Shown: piece by piece, positions 16,543 through 27,833 of the stretch
Numbering within the stretch: the first letter of the stretch is position 1
Layout of the letters: each line of letters begins with the position of its first letter
Assembly (NCBI RefSeq): GCF_947490095.1
Contig: NZ_CANLFS010000001.1
Span: forward strand, 457,598-521,597
Direction of reading: 5' to 3'
Length of the DNA: 64,000 nucleotides
Source of the DNA: an uncultured Halomonas sp.
GTDB taxonomy: Bacteria; Pseudomonadota; Gammaproteobacteria; Pseudomonadales; Halomonadaceae
Position numbers and translations under genes: made by a program
The notes under the pieces: model-generated
Told to the model about the DNA's origin: nothing
Database searches by the model: none
The model's input: only the letters and a program-made list of their open reading frames with translations

Positions 16543-17820
16543 CTACAAACGCAAGTCAGCTTGCCCGTTTTGCAACAAGCACTTTAGGTCATACAACACA
16601 TGCTCTGACCTGCCAAAAGCACGAATTCCTGCGCTGCCTAGCTCATGGAATTCACGGTGTGCCACAGCAAGGACAATAGCATCGTATGCGTCAGCCTCAG
16701 GCGACTCGATAGGCCGAATGCCGTATTCATGTTCGGCCTCGTCCTTGTTAACCTGCGGGTCAAAGACATCCAGCACCACGTTGTAGTCGGCCAATTCCGC
16801 AAGAATGTCTACCACGCGCGTATTACGTATATCAGGGCAGTTTTCCTTGAAAGTTAGGCCTAACACCAGCACTCGAGCCCCTTCCACCTGAATACGCCGC
16901 TTGATCATTTGCTTGATCAACTGGCTAGCCACATAGGCACCCATGCCATCGTTGAGCCGCCGCCCGGCGAGGATCATCTCCGGGTGATAGCCCACCTGCT
17001 GGGCCTTATGGGTCAGATAGTAGGGGTCGACTCCAATGCAGTGACCGCCCACCAACCCTGGCCGAAAGGGCAAGAAGTTCCATTTGGTACCGGCGGCCTG
17101 CAGCACCTCCTCGGTATCGATGCCTAGGCGGTTGAAGATCACTGCCAGCTCGTTAATCAGTGCGATATTCACGTCGCGCTGGGTGTTCTCGATCACCTTG
17201 GCCGCCTCGGCCACGGAGATGGAGCTCGCCTTGTGCGTGCCCGCCGTGATCACCCGGCGATACAACGCATCCACAAACTCGGCTATTTCAGGCGTCGACC
17301 CGGAAGTGACCTTAACGATATTAGTGACACGATGCTCCTTGTCGCCTGGGTTGATCCTCTCAGGACTATAGCCAGCGAAAAAGTCGCGATTGTAGGTCAG
17401 GCCAGAGACGCGCTCGATTACCGGAACGCACTCCTCTTCCGTTGCTCCCGGGTAGACCGTCGACTCAAAGATGACCACATCGCCCTGCCCCACCACCTGC
17501 CCCAACGTCTCGCTGGCCTTGATCAGTGGGCTCAGGTCGGGCCGCCGGCTGGCATCGATGGGTGTCGGAACGGTCACGATGTAAACGTTGCAGCCGCGAA
17601 GCGCTTCCAGGTCGCTGGCAAAACTCAACTGAGAAGCCTCGGCCAGCAGGTCAGGTTCGACCTCCAGGGTATGATCCACCCCGTTGCGCAGCTCGTTGAT
17701 GCGCTTGCTGTTGATATCGAAGCCCACGGTGGGCAACACCTTGCCGAACTCCACCGCAAGAGGCAGGCCCACATAGCCGAGGCCGATCACGCCCAGGCGC
17801 ACGTTATCCACTGTTGGCAC
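16543..17820 (-). CDS. tviB: UDP-N-acetyl-D-glucosamine 6-dehydrogenase (TviB/WbpO-type)
   Basis: A 425-residue nucleotide-sugar dehydrogenase that oxidises UDP-GlcNAc or UDP-GalNAc at C6 to the uronic acid with two NAD. The N-terminal Rossmann motif [13 protein letters not shown] is followed by the active-site stretch [16 protein letters not shown] with catalytic Cys261, and then the UDP-binding C-terminal domain ([16 protein letters not shown]). The adjacent epimerase gene resembles TviC/WbpP, the standard partner for making UDP-GalNAcA. It is the last gene of the polysaccharide locus, next to the lasso kinase. Confidence 0.9.
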   Translation of the reverse strand: MPTVDNVRLGVIGLGYVGLPLAVEFGKVLPTVGFDINSKRINELRNGVDHTLEVEPDLLAEASQLSFASDLEALRGCNVYIVTVPTPIDASRRPDLSPLIKASETLGQVVGQGDVVIFESTVYPGATEEECVPVIERVSGLTYNRDFFAGYSPERINPGDKEHRVTNIVKVTSGSTPEIAEFVDALYRRVITAGTHKASSISVAEAAKVIENTQRDVNIALINELAVIFNRLGIDTEEVLQAAGTKWNFLPFRPGLVGGHCIGVDPYYLTHKAQQVGYHPEMILAGRRLNDGMGAYVASQLIKQMIKRRIQVEGARVLVLGLTFKENCPDIRNTRVVDILAELADYNVVLDVFDPQVNKDEAEHEYGIRPIESPEADAYDAIVLAVAHREFHELGSAGIRAFGRSEHVLYDLKCLLQNGQADLRL

Positions 17821-17896
17821 AGTTCAACTCCTTACTGAGAAGAGTAAAAGTGGTCCAAGGATTGATATCGATTCATTGACTCCCAGCCAGTGCCGC

Positions 17897-18937
17897 TTAG
17901 CCCTGGCGGAAATGATCGACATACCAAGGCATCGCCTCGCTGATGCCCTCGACGATAGTATGGCTGGGCGCGTAACCCAGCAGCCGGGTGGCCTTGCCGA
18001 TATCGGCCTGGGAGTGACGCACGTCGCCAGGACGGAAGTCGCGGTAGGTGGGATTCTGGGCATAGGCCACCCCCTGCTCGGCCAGGGCGCCGCGCAGATA
18101 CTCAAAGAGCTGATTGAGAGTGGTGCGCCCGCTCACCGCCACGTTGTAGACCTCGCCCTGGGCCTCATCGTCGGCGGTGGCCGCCAGCAAGTTGGCCTGC
18201 ACGGCGTTGGCGATATAGCAGAAGTCGCGGCTGGTCTCGCCATCGCCATTGATAAACAGAGCCTCGTCGGTAAGCATGGCCCCGGCCCACTTGGGAATCA
18301 CCGCCGCATAGGCACCGTTGGGGTTCTGACGCCTGCCGAACACGTTGAAGTAGCGCAGTCCGGTGGCCTTGAAACCGTAGGTCTTGGCAAACACATCCGC
18401 ATACACCTCGTTGACCACCTTGGTCACCGCATAGGGTGAGAGCGGCTTGCCAATGCGTTCCTCCACCTTGGGCAGCGCAGGATGATCGCCATAAGTGGAA
18501 CTGGAAGCGGCGTAGACGAAGCTCCTTACCCCAGCCCCCTTGGCCGCTACCAGCATGTTCAGGTGCCCGGTGATATTGGCCGCGTTAGTGGCCAGCGGAT
18601 CGGCGATGGAGCGCGGCACCGAACCCAATGCCGCCTGGTGCAGCACATGGTCCACCGGCTGACCATCGATCAACATCGCTGCATGGCACATCTCGGGCTC
18701 GCGGATATCCCCCTCGATAAAGGTGAAGCGGGCCCACTGCTCGGGGCTGACCAGTGAGCGCACCTCATCCAGGTTGGCCTGAAAGCCGGTGGCGAAGTTA
18801 TCCAACCCCACCACCCGCTGGTCGAGCCTGAGGAGGGTTTCTAGCAGATTGCTGCCGATAAAGCCGGCACAGCCGGTCACCAGCCAGGTACGCGGCGTGG
18901 CCTTAAGTGCGGCCTGGAGAGAGTCGAAACGCGTCAT
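17897..18937 (-). CDS. tviC: UDP-N-acetylglucosamine 4-epimerase (TviC/WbpP-type)
   Basis: A 346-residue extended short-chain dehydrogenase. It starts [18 protein letters not shown], the long N-terminal helix typical of WbpP/TviC, then has the NAD motif TGCAGFIGS, the SSSTYGD strand and the catalytic YAVTK (YxxxK). It interconverts UDP-GlcNAc (or the uronic acid) and the galacto form. The chosen ATG 18937 gives the family's N terminus; an upstream in-frame extension to 19096 is not supported. It lies 76 bases before tviB in the same direction and 159 bases after the damaged galE. Confidence 0.9.
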   Translation of the reverse strand: MTRFDSLQAALKATPRTWLVTGCAGFIGSNLLETLLRLDQRVVGLDNFATGFQANLDEVRSLVSPEQWARFTFIEGDIREPEMCHAAMLIDGQPVDHVLHQAALGSVPRSIADPLATNAANITGHLNMLVAAKGAGVRSFVYAASSSTYGDHPALPKVEERIGKPLSPYAVTKVVNEVYADVFAKTYGFKATGLRYFNVFGRRQNPNGAYAAVIPKWAGAMLTDEALFINGDGETSRDFCYIANAVQANLLAATADDEAQGEVYNVAVSGRTTLNQLFEYLRGALAEQGVAYAQNPTYRDFRPGDVRHSQADIGKATRLLGYAPSHTIVEGISEAMPWYVDHFRQG

Positions 18938-19096
18938 ACAATTCCCGATCAAGAAGAAAGCAATAAAAAATGCCAAGCCGCAGCCCGACGGATCAGACAC
19001 CCGGCGGAAACACGACCTGCGTGACAGGCTTCCTGGCTCCGCCACCGCAGTGGGGAACTTACCGGACTCCTCAAGCCGCTGTTGCCGCCCCACCAC

Positions 19097-20117
<1,021 letters not shown>

Positions 20118-20121
<4 letters not shown>

Positions 20122-21335
20122 GTGTCGCCCTTTCTCTCAGTCGCCAGCTCCATCACCTCTTGCAACACCCGGCAAGTCTTGTCGATCTCGGCCTCGGTAA
20201 GCGTGGGATGGCAAAGGAACATCAAACTGGTCTCGCCTAGCTCACGGGCAACGGGCAGCGGCGTCTCGGGACGCCAGCCCGGGCTGCCTGAATAGCCATC
20301 GAAAGCCTTCTCTCGATACACTTCGGAGCAGGAGCCGGAGAAGCACGATACACCGCGGGCCATTATCTCGCCCATGGTCCGATCGCGGTCCCAGCCCTCG
20401 GCCAGCCGCTCGGGTTCGACGAACACATAACACTTATAGGCGGCGTGCTCGATATGCTCAGGAGTCTCCGGCACTCGCAGGCCGGAGCACTCGCTCGCCG
20501 CCTGCCAGATTCTCTGGGCATTGGCCTGGCGCGCCGCCTTCCACTTCGGCATGCGGGCCAGCTGGATGCGTCCGATGGCCGACTGCATCTCGGTCAGCCG
20601 CCAATTGGTGCCGAAGCTTTCATGCAGCCAGCGAAACCCCGGCGGATGCTCGCGTTCATACACCGCCTCCCAACTCTTGCCGTGGTCCTTGTAGGCCCAC
20701 ATCTCGCGCCACAGCGCTTCGTCATTGGTGGTGACCATGCCGCCTTCCCCGCCGGTGGTCATGATCTTGTCCTGGCAGAACGACCAGCACCCGACATGGC
20801 CGATGCCGCCCACGCTGCGGCCTCTGTAAGTCGCACCATGGGCTTGGGCGCAGTCCTCGATCACGGTAAGGCCATGCTTATCGGCCAACGCCATCAGCGC
20901 CACCATCTCACACGGCCAGCCCGCCAAATGCACGGCAACAATCGCCCGGGTGTAAGGAGTGATCTTCGCCGCTACCGTTTCCGCGGTAATGTTCTGGGAG
21001 TCGCGGTCCACATCGGCGAACACCGGCACCGCGCCGGCGAGAGCGATGCTGGAGGCTGAGGCTAGGAAGGTGCGTGAGGTGACGATCACCTCGTCGCGCC
21101 CCCTACCCTTACCTTCGCCGATGCCCAGCCCCTTCAGGGCCAGATCCAGCGCCGTGGTGCCGTTGGAGACGGCGATGGCATACTCGGTGTCGGCGAAGCG
21201 GGCGAACTCACGCTCGAACTGGCGGCCCTCCTGGCCGGTCCAGTAGTTCACCTGGTTGGAGAGCAGTACACGCTGTACCGCCTCGGCCTCTTCTTGGGTA
21301 TAGGAGGGCCAAGGGGAGAAGGGTCCGTTAAGCAT
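20118..21335 (-). CDS. PLP-dependent sugar aminotransferase (PglE-like)
   Basis: A 405-residue DegT/DnrJ/EryC1-family enzyme. It has the sugar-aminotransferase features [15 protein letters not shown], the HLAGWPCEM strand, EDCAQAHGA and the PLP lysine Lys190 in [17 protein letters not shown]. In the PglF-PglE-PglD pathway this enzyme adds the 4-amino group to UDP-4-keto-6-deoxy-GlcNAc. The 4,6-dehydratase (PglF/WbpM-like) is at the far end of the locus, and PglD- and PglC-like genes are just upstream. The stop overlaps the galE ATG. PLP enzymes of this family have varied substrates, so the exact sugar is inferred from neighbours. Confidence 0.87.
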
Positions 21336-21374
21336 TACACCACCGACGAATGAATCAATAGGTAGGAGCGCAAT

Positions 21375-21995
21375 TCATTGCGCGATTGAGCGTGCGGGTA
21401 CACCAACGACAGCGTCGGAATCGGCAACATCCTCCACCACAGCGGCACCGGCACCCACCACTACATCGCGCCCGATACGTATTAGCTGTTTCAAAGAGGC
21501 ACCAATACCGACCCAGCTGACTTCTCCCACATGGACCAAGCCGGCCAGGTTCGCTCCTGGGCAGATATGCACACCATCCTCCAGTACACAGTCATGATCG
21601 ACCGAGGCATGAGTATTGACGATGCAGGCATGGCCTAGCCGGCTGTCGATCTGAACGATGGCACCGGCAAATACCACACAACCAGCGCACAGCCTTGCCA
21701 TGGGGCTGACCACGGCGCTGGGGTGAATGATCGTAACGATGGGGGCTCTGGCGTCAATCAGCTCGCGGGTCTTGGCGAGGCGAATGGCGTTATTGCCGAT
21801 ACCGACGATAACGCCATCAAATGTGTTGGCCGTTTCAAGCAGCGCCCGGCTATCGCCCACGACCGGCCAGGCACCGATCTCGGTGAGCTGCGGCCAGGCG
21901 TCGTCGAAGAAGACCACCTCCTGCCAGCCGGCCTGGAGGGCGGTGTCGGCGACAACCTTGCCGTGGCCGCTGGCGCCCAGGATGGCTAACTTCAC
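21375..21995 (-). CDS. Sugar O/N-acetyltransferase (PglD-like, left-handed beta-helix)
   Basis: A 206-residue enzyme with a small N-terminal UDP-sugar-binding Rossmann fold (VKLAILGASGHGKVVADTA) and a C-terminal left-handed beta-helix of hexapeptide repeats (about 95-205). The repeats include the catalytic His in VNTHASVDHDCVLEDGVHI. PglD acetylates the 4-amino sugar to give UDP-diNAcBac. The GTG start at 21995 overlaps the stop of the upstream sugar transferase in GTGA; an ORF start further upstream would run into that gene. The aminotransferase follows 40 bases downstream. Confidence 0.87.
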   Translation of the reverse strand: MKLAILGASGHGKVVADTALQAGWQEVVFFDDAWPQLTEIGAWPVVGDSRALLETANTFDGVIVGIGNNAIRLAKTRELIDARAPIVTIIHPSAVVSPMARLCAGCVVFAGAIVQIDSRLGHACIVNTHASVDHDCVLEDGVHICPGANLAGLVHVGEVSWVGIGASLKQLIRIGRDVVVGAGAAVVEDVADSDAVVGVPARSIAQ

Positions 21996-22588
21996 TTCTC
22001 GTTTCCCCGAAAGCGTTCCATGGTCGCCAGCCCTTCCGCGGAGATGCCGTCTCGTAGTACCACCTTCTTGACAGTCAGCCATAGGATCTTGATATCCAGC
22101 CACAGTGAGCGATTGTCCACGTACCAGACATCCAGCTTGAACTTTTCCTCCCAGCTAAGCGAATTGCGGCCGTTGACCTGCGCCCAGCCGGTGACGCCGG
22201 GGCGCACCTCATGACGGCGATACTGCTCGGCGCTATACAGCGATAGATACTCCATTAGCAGCGGGCGCGGACCAACGAGGCTCATGTCACCCTTGAGTAC
22301 GTTCCACAGTTCCGGCAGTTCATCAAGGCTGGTCGCCCGCAACATATGGCCGAGGCGGGTCATGCGCTGCTCATCCGGAAGCGGATTGCCGTGCTTGTCC
22401 ACGGCATCGCGCATGGTGCGGAACTTGATCATCTCGAAAGGCTTGGCGTGCAAACCGGGGCGGACCTGCCGAAACAGCACAGGAGAACCAAGGTTCCAAC
22501 GAATCAATAGAGCTATTACAAACAGCGCAGGAGTCAAGAGTACCAAGCCACAGAGAGCAGCGGTGAAATCAATAAAACGTTTCAGCAT
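21992..22588 (-). CDS. Initiating sugar-1-phosphate transferase (PglC-like)
   Basis: A 198-residue monotopic phosphoglycosyl transferase. One re-entrant membrane helix (about 8-30, AALCGLVLLTPALFVIAL) is followed by the core FRQVRPGLHAKPFEMIKFRTM and TSLDELPELWNVLKGDMSLVGPRPL, with the catalytic Asp-Glu pair. It transfers the first sugar phosphate to undecaprenyl phosphate. The small size and flanking pglD/pglE-like genes suggest diNAcBac-1-P as substrate. It is translationally coupled to pglD (GTGA). In this locus it is the only candidate for starting the repeat unit. Confidence 0.9.
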   Translation of the reverse strand: MLKRFIDFTAALCGLVLLTPALFVIALLIRWNLGSPVLFRQVRPGLHAKPFEMIKFRTMRDAVDKHGNPLPDEQRMTRLGHMLRATSLDELPELWNVLKGDMSLVGPRPLLMEYLSLYSAEQYRRHEVRPGVTGWAQVNGRNSLSWEEKFKLDVWYVDNRSLWLDIKILWLTVKKVVLRDGISAEGLATMERFRGNEK

Positions 22589-22638
22589 AAGCGTAAAAAA
22601 TCCAGAGGGATGTCATAAAACCGCGCAGCGGCAATCTA

Positions 22639-23874
22639 TTACTCGTTCACATCGACCTTGGCCAGGCGCGAAGAGTTATCCTTGAGCGCCGCGGAGAAGC
22701 CGTCACCGGCATTAGCCGGGAAAGCAATGCCCATCGATTCCAGCATGACCGCGTTGACCTTGTGTACATCATACTTATCTACGGCAATATCGCGAGAGCG
22801 CGCGCCCATCCTGGCCACCAACTCAGGCGCTTCAATGAACTGAATCATCGCCTCGGCCAGTTCTTGCACCGCCTTGACCGGCACCAGGTAGCCATTCTCT
22901 CCCTCCACCACCGTTTCACGACACCCGGGAGCATCAGTGGTTATAATCGGTCGCCCCATGGCCATGGCTTCCAGCACCGTGCGTGGTGTACCTTCACGAT
23001 AGCTAGGAAGTACATAGACACTGGCATCCGCAATCGCCGGGCGAACATCATCAAGATGCCCCAAGTATTCGATATGGCCAGCTGACCTCCACTCGTTCAA
23101 TTCCTGCCGGGTAATAGAATCTGGATTGGTATCAATATCCCCCGCCAAGCAGAATACTGCCTCGGGATAATGTTCACGGACTTGGGCAGCGGCTGCAACA
23201 TACTCACGCACACCTTTGTCACCAAGCAGCCTGGCGATAAGAAGAAAGCGATGCGAACCCGTTGGTAGCATCGCTACCTTGAAATAATCGGTATCGATGC
23301 CCGAGCCATTGACCACTTGGGAGGGAACCACTTCGCCAAGCAGACCAAGCTTACGAAACAGTTGCTCATCATCGGAATTCTGGAAAAAAACGCGGTCAGC
23401 ACGTTTCAGCGCTCGGCTATACAAACGGCGTACAAGGCGTTTCACCAGCCCCCGCTTGCCACGCGCCTCCCCTGTAAAAGCATAGCCGAGCCCGGTAATC
23501 AACGCGTAACGATTAGGCACCTTGGACAACCAGGCACTCACCATACTATAAATCACGGGCTTAACGGTATAGGAAAACACTATATCGGGTTGATTAATTC
23601 TAAAAAGGGTAAATAATTTACTGATGACTACTACATCGCACAGAGGATTCAAACCGGCACGACTCAGCGGCAAATGATGAGTGACCACTCCCCAGTCGCG
23701 TAATACATCATTGGTACTATTCACTTTATCAAGCCCGGGAGCAATGGCATGCACCTCAAGTCCGGCGCGCAACATAGCGCGTATCAACGGACCTCGAAAA
23801 TTAACAAGCGATGGGGCATAACTTGCCACGACCATAATTCGGCGCTTATCACGACAGTAACTAGGGGTTAACAT
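22639..23874 (-). CDS. Glycosyltransferase family 4 (PglA/Cap-like)
   Basis: A 411-residue GT-B glycosyltransferase. The N-terminal acceptor domain starts IMVVASYAPSLVNFRGPLIR; the C-terminal donor domain has LIARLLGDKGVREYVAAA and YVLPSYREGTPRTVLEAMAM, the GT4 pattern with the two conserved Glu. PglA-type enzymes add the second sugar to Und-PP-diNAcBac; this position next to pglC fits but is not proof. ATG 23874 was chosen; its start overlaps the end of the wzy gene by 14 bases. An ATG at 23835 would still leave the fold whole. Confidence 0.85.
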   Translation of the reverse strand: MLTPSYCRDKRRIMVVASYAPSLVNFRGPLIRAMLRAGLEVHAIAPGLDKVNSTNDVLRDWGVVTHHLPLSRAGLNPLCDVVVISKLFTLFRINQPDIVFSYTVKPVIYSMVSAWLSKVPNRYALITGLGYAFTGEARGKRGLVKRLVRRLYSRALKRADRVFFQNSDDEQLFRKLGLLGEVVPSQVVNGSGIDTDYFKVAMLPTGSHRFLLIARLLGDKGVREYVAAAAQVREHYPEAVFCLAGDIDTNPDSITRQELNEWRSAGHIEYLGHLDDVRPAIADASVYVLPSYREGTPRTVLEAMAMGRPIITTDAPGCRETVVEGENGYLVPVKAVQELAEAMIQFIEAPELVARMGARSRDIAVDKYDVHKVNAVMLESMGIAFPANAGDGFSAALKDNSSRLAKVDVNE

Positions 23875-25039
23875 TGGATTTCTGGACCTCTTGCCTAGCA
23901 AAAAACTTTCCCGTCCTATAATCTATTACGGAAATCATTAAATAAACAAGAAAGGGAACAAACATCCATTTTTGACGTGAAGCAATTCCTAAATTAGCTG
24001 TCGTCATAGAAAGTGCAACCCATGCCAAAATTGAAAAAGCCCACATGAAAACTCGAGTATCGTTAACAGGAGATTGACTGCCATGAAGATAAGATCTTAT
24101 TCCCAAGATAAATATTAACAAAATTAAAATATTTTCGGCAGCACTTATCAATTGAAAGGAGGAACGTGCCTCGAATATAAAAGGCCGGAAAACATAAGTG
24201 ATCATCTGCATAGGGAGGCTCATTGAGGAAATATCGACACTACCTCCCCCTCTTAAATTAAGACCTTGTCGACCTTCCACATAATCAGTGAGAGATTCTA
24301 TATCGACAGTTTCGCCAACACCTGCATATTCAAGAGAAAAAGGAGTTATGATGGCGGCAAAAAACAAACTCAAGACACCTAGAGCAACACGCTGAGCAAG
24401 CGAAACCTTAGCATGTAGTACAAACGCTACTGATAAGCCTAGCACCAAAATTGCAGCTATGTGTGGTCGCACGATAAGCATCAGTATGACTGCTATCGGC
24501 ATAAGACCTATTCTTCGCTTAAGGTCAATGGCCGCCCACAGGGCGAGTCCAGTGGCCAGGAAAGAGATCGAGTCTTTACCGATAGCAGAGGACCAAAAAC
24601 TCACTGAAGGTAGCATGACCACACCAAAAGCCATCAATCCAACAAACCGTCCCTTGCCTATTGTCACTGCGTTCAAAGAAGCAAAAAACGCTAAAACCCC
24701 GACATAACCAATAATATTATTAACTAGAAACATTCCATAGAAAGAAACCCCAAAATTGCTAGTGAAAAATCGAGTAAAATTTATAACTGAAGGAGAACCC
24801 GGTCTAAAGCTCACATAACCTTCGCCGAGAGAATCTGCATAGTACTTGAGAGCATCGCCACCATCTTTCATAATAAACCAGGCACAAACTAAACACCAAA
24901 CAGTATGCCAAAGGTACAAAAACATCCCGGTTTTTTGGCGAACATTTAGCAATTTAGGTACAAATGCAGAAAAAATTAATCCTATGAAAAAAATTATCAA
25001 TGAATCTGCAATTGAAAATAAAATAACAAACATAGACAA
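23861..25039 (-). CDS. wzy: Probable polysaccharide polymerase Wzy
   Basis: A 392-residue protein with about ten hydrophobic segments and no other recognisable domain. A loop near residues 225-265 (DIESLTDYVEGRQGLNLRGG) is the likely long periplasmic loop. Size, topology and place in a Wzx/Wzy locus make it the best candidate for the repeat-unit polymerase, which acts on Und-PP-linked units in the periplasm. Wzy proteins share little sequence, so this rests on context. It overlaps the next glycosyltransferase by 14 bases. The gene is AT-rich compared with flanking chromosomal genes. Confidence 0.72.
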   Translation of the reverse strand: MSMFVILFSIADSLIIFFIGLIFSAFVPKLLNVRQKTGMFLYLWHTVWCLVCAWFIMKDGGDALKYYADSLGEGYVSFRPGSPSVINFTRFFTSNFGVSFYGMFLVNNIIGYVGVLAFFASLNAVTIGKGRFVGLMAFGVVMLPSVSFWSSAIGKDSISFLATGLALWAAIDLKRRIGLMPIAVILMLIVRPHIAAILVLGLSVAFVLHAKVSLAQRVALGVLSLFFAAIITPFSLEYAGVGETVDIESLTDYVEGRQGLNLRGGGSVDISSMSLPMQMITYVFRPFIFEARSSFQLISAAENILILLIFILGIRSYLHGSQSPVNDTRVFMWAFSILAWVALSMTTANLGIASRQKWMFVPFLVYLMISVIDYRTGKFFARQEVQKSNVNP

Positions 25040-25211
25040 TCTGCAATCAAATTATCAGAAGTTTATACACAAACTCATAAAACCACTATGAGCTTATACA
25101 TGCGCAAAAAAATGTACATAAATCACGAAAATGCTTCGGATTCGACCCTTTTAAAAAATAAAACGCCAAACAGAAGGAGTTAACTTAAATCACTAATTTA
25201 ACGAAATTATT

Positions 25212-26324
25212 TTAATTAAAAACCTTCAAATAAAACTCTTCGAGCCAGGAAACATTACTTTTAATATCATAGCCAGATATTACGAGATCGTTATAAGTAT
25301 CAACCCGCTGTTTATTTCCAGAAAACCCTATTATTAAATCAGCCCAATTTTTAGCTGATTTATCAAGAGATAAAAAATGTACGCAATTGCTAACTGCTGA
25401 CTCTTGAGTAATCGAATCTGATACTACACAAGGCAGTCCGTTAGCCTGGGCTTCTATCAGTGTGACTGGAAGGCCTTCATAAATAGAGGGAAAAACAAAA
25501 ACATCCATAGCCGACAGTAATTCGACAACATCTGACCTAACCCCTAAAAATTCTACATTTTCTTCGAGCTTTAATTTACATACTTTTTCTTCAATCTTAC
25601 TTCTTTGAACTCCATCACCGACAAGAAGCAAGACAGCGTCAGGTTTTTTTTCCTTGATGTAGTAAAATATATCTAATAGGAAATCATGGTTTTTTTGCGT
25701 CTCAAATCTTCCTACGTGCCCAACAACAAATTTAGAATTTAATTTTAATTCGTCTCGCTTTTTAATTCTGTTAATGCAACTAAAACGCAAAGCGCTAGCA
25801 TCAACTGAGTTGTTTAATATGATCGATTCATTTGATTTTTTTCCAAACATCCATTTCGCAGCAGCATCCGAGCAAGAGAATAAATTATGAGAAATATATC
25901 TAAGGGGATATCTTGTAAAAATTTTAGATAAAGATTTAAGGTTTTTTTCGTAGCTAGCTATATGGCTATGTGCGATAGTAATACGATCTAGTTTCTTAGC
26001 AGCCATTAAGTATAAAAAAGCTGGTGATGTATGATGTGCATGTACAACTTTCCACTCAGGATGCTCACGAAACAGTTGCCTCCATGCATGATAATATTGG
26101 AGAGAGTTAATCCCTTTAAAGACAGGCATACGGAATACCCTTCCCCCAAGGGCATTTATTTCATCTTCATGAGCATAATCGTGGGGATGTTCATTGACGA
26201 CAAAATCAAACTGCAATTTCGATCGGTCAATATTACGATACAAGCTCATTACCATCCCTTCGGCGCCACCTCGATCGAGACTGGCGAAAACATGAAGAAC
26301 GCGAACCGGCACATTAGTATCCAT
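25212..26324 (-). CDS. Glycosyltransferase family 4
   Basis: A 370-residue GT-B enzyme. It begins VRVLHVFASLDRGGAEGMVMSLYR, the common GT4 start with the Gly-Gly-Ala-Glu loop, and its donor domain shows FVVGHVGRFETQKNHDFLLD and VFVFPSIYEGLPVTLIEAQA. It would add one sugar of the repeat unit from a nucleotide-sugar donor. Its ATG directly follows the stop of the PaaK-like gene. A 172-base AT-rich gap without a gene separates it from wzy. Donor and linkage cannot be told from sequence. Confidence 0.87.
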   Translation of the reverse strand: MDTNVPVRVLHVFASLDRGGAEGMVMSLYRNIDRSKLQFDFVVNEHPHDYAHEDEINALGGRVFRMPVFKGINSLQYYHAWRQLFREHPEWKVVHAHHTSPAFLYLMAAKKLDRITIAHSHIASYEKNLKSLSKIFTRYPLRYISHNLFSCSDAAAKWMFGKKSNESIILNNSVDASALRFSCINRIKKRDELKLNSKFVVGHVGRFETQKNHDFLLDIFYYIKEKKPDAVLLLVGDGVQRSKIEEKVCKLKLEENVEFLGVRSDVVELLSAMDVFVFPSIYEGLPVTLIEAQANGLPCVVSDSITQESAVSNCVHFLSLDKSAKNWADLIIGFSGNKQRVDTYNDLVISGYDIKSNVSWLEEFYLKVFN

Positions 26325-27701
26325 TTATTCACCAGGCACTAAATTTTTTACCATCCTAAATTTACCACTTCGTTCTCTAGGTATCTCATCAACATGTTCT
26401 ATGAAAACCTGAGTATCGCTTCCAAACTTATGTAAAAACTCATCACGCAACAAATCGTCATATTCCTGTTTGTAAGCTTCTTTATCAACTTCAAGAAGTA
26501 CAAGGATTTGGCCAAGTTCCTCCTGTCTAGTTTGAGCACGAATCAGCGCATTGGGCATATTTTTGAACAGATTAGCCACATTACCCGCGTTTACCTTAGC
26601 CCCCTCCGCAGTATAGAGAAAGTCCAACTCACGACCTCGAATGCTTTCCACGAGAGGAGTATGCATACCACAAGAGCATACATTATCTTCTTTTGATAGT
26701 ACCATGGAGTCGCCAATACGATAGCGAATAAGAGGCGTACCATGAGTTGTGAAGCTGGTTACCAGGATTTCATTACTGCTGCCCTCTTGAAAGTACTCAA
26801 AAAAGCCTGATGCAAGCTCAATATGTAACCGCTGGTCTTTGCACTCAGTAACAAAAGGGGCCCCTTCACTTGAAGCATACTGATCATAAACTTTACAGTT
26901 AAATACTTTTTCCAGAAGATCACGTCCGGAATCAGTTAGCGTTTCGGATGTCGGGAAAATTCCCACAGGTCGAAAATCGAGTTTAATATTTTTCCGTTCA
27001 ATATAGTTAGCTATATCAATCATGCAAGTAAAAAAGCCATCTAAGGCATGGGGTTTGAAGCTATTTAGACTTTTCACATAATAGCCAGCATTTTTTTCAG
27101 TAATATGAAAAGATGAGTATATCATTTGTTTACAGGCATGATTATAGCGCCAAAAAACCTTTTTTTTCTGAGCAGGGGGTACAATATGTTTCCCATTGAA
27201 AGTAGCTCGTCGCATGCTACGATGTTTAAACCCAACCCGCTCTTTGAAGTGATCTAGCATCGCCATTCGCTTCATCATATCATCGGGTGTCATCAATACT
27301 ACAAGTGACTTTCCTGTAGTACCTCCCGTATGTCCTTCTATTGCATCCTCACGGGTTATAGTAAAAACCTCATTCGCATTGATACGCAGCATCTCCTTAT
27401 CAACTATGGGGAGCCGCTTAATATCTTCTAAGCTTTGTATAGCGTTTACATCGATATCCTTATACGACTTCTTATAGAATTCACTATTATCGCGTGCGTG
27501 ACGAATGAAACGAACTAGCTCCAAGCGTTGGTGTTCGAGTTTCTTAGAAAGAGGTAGCGTATCGAATACTTTTAAAAATTTTTTATATTCATAATATGCT
27601 AATCCATACCGGGTTCTATTATTACGGTAGCCAGCAGCTGTAACCATAACGTTTTGAAGCCATATTGGTGCTAAATCATATATCTTGCTAAGTGAAATCA
27701 T
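26325..27701 (-). CDS. PaaK/CapK-like adenylate-forming enzyme
   Basis: A 458-residue member of the phenylacetate-CoA ligase-like branch of adenylate-forming enzymes found in polysaccharide loci (CapK). It has the P-loop IEGHTGGTTGKSLVVL, the Tyr/Glu motif YDQYASSEGAPFVTEC, LIRYRIGDSMVLSKED with the ATP-binding Asp, and a C-terminal lid with ERSGKFRMVKNL. CapK roles are not established; one idea is activation of an acid for attachment to a sugar. It lies 133 bases after the sulfotransferase and directly before a GT4. Confidence 0.83.
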   Translation of the reverse strand: MISLSKIYDLAPIWLQNVMVTAAGYRNNRTRYGLAYYEYKKFLKVFDTLPLSKKLEHQRLELVRFIRHARDNSEFYKKSYKDIDVNAIQSLEDIKRLPIVDKEMLRINANEVFTITREDAIEGHTGGTTGKSLVVLMTPDDMMKRMAMLDHFKERVGFKHRSMRRATFNGKHIVPPAQKKKVFWRYNHACKQMIYSSFHITEKNAGYYVKSLNSFKPHALDGFFTCMIDIANYIERKNIKLDFRPVGIFPTSETLTDSGRDLLEKVFNCKVYDQYASSEGAPFVTECKDQRLHIELASGFFEYFQEGSSNEILVTSFTTHGTPLIRYRIGDSMVLSKEDNVCSCGMHTPLVESIRGRELDFLYTAEGAKVNAGNVANLFKNMPNALIRAQTRQEELGQILVLLEVDKEAYKQEYDDLLRDEFLHKFGSDTQVFIEHVDEIPRERSGKFRMVKNLVPGE

Positions 27702-27833
27702 GCTTTAAACCAACCTTTATTTTGGAATAAAAAGCAAAGAAATAATATATGAGTTAAATATTAGCAAAAATATTTCTTTATTATATTTGTTGTCTAAACC
27801 TCAGGATTTCTTTTAATACGAGAGGACATCCAT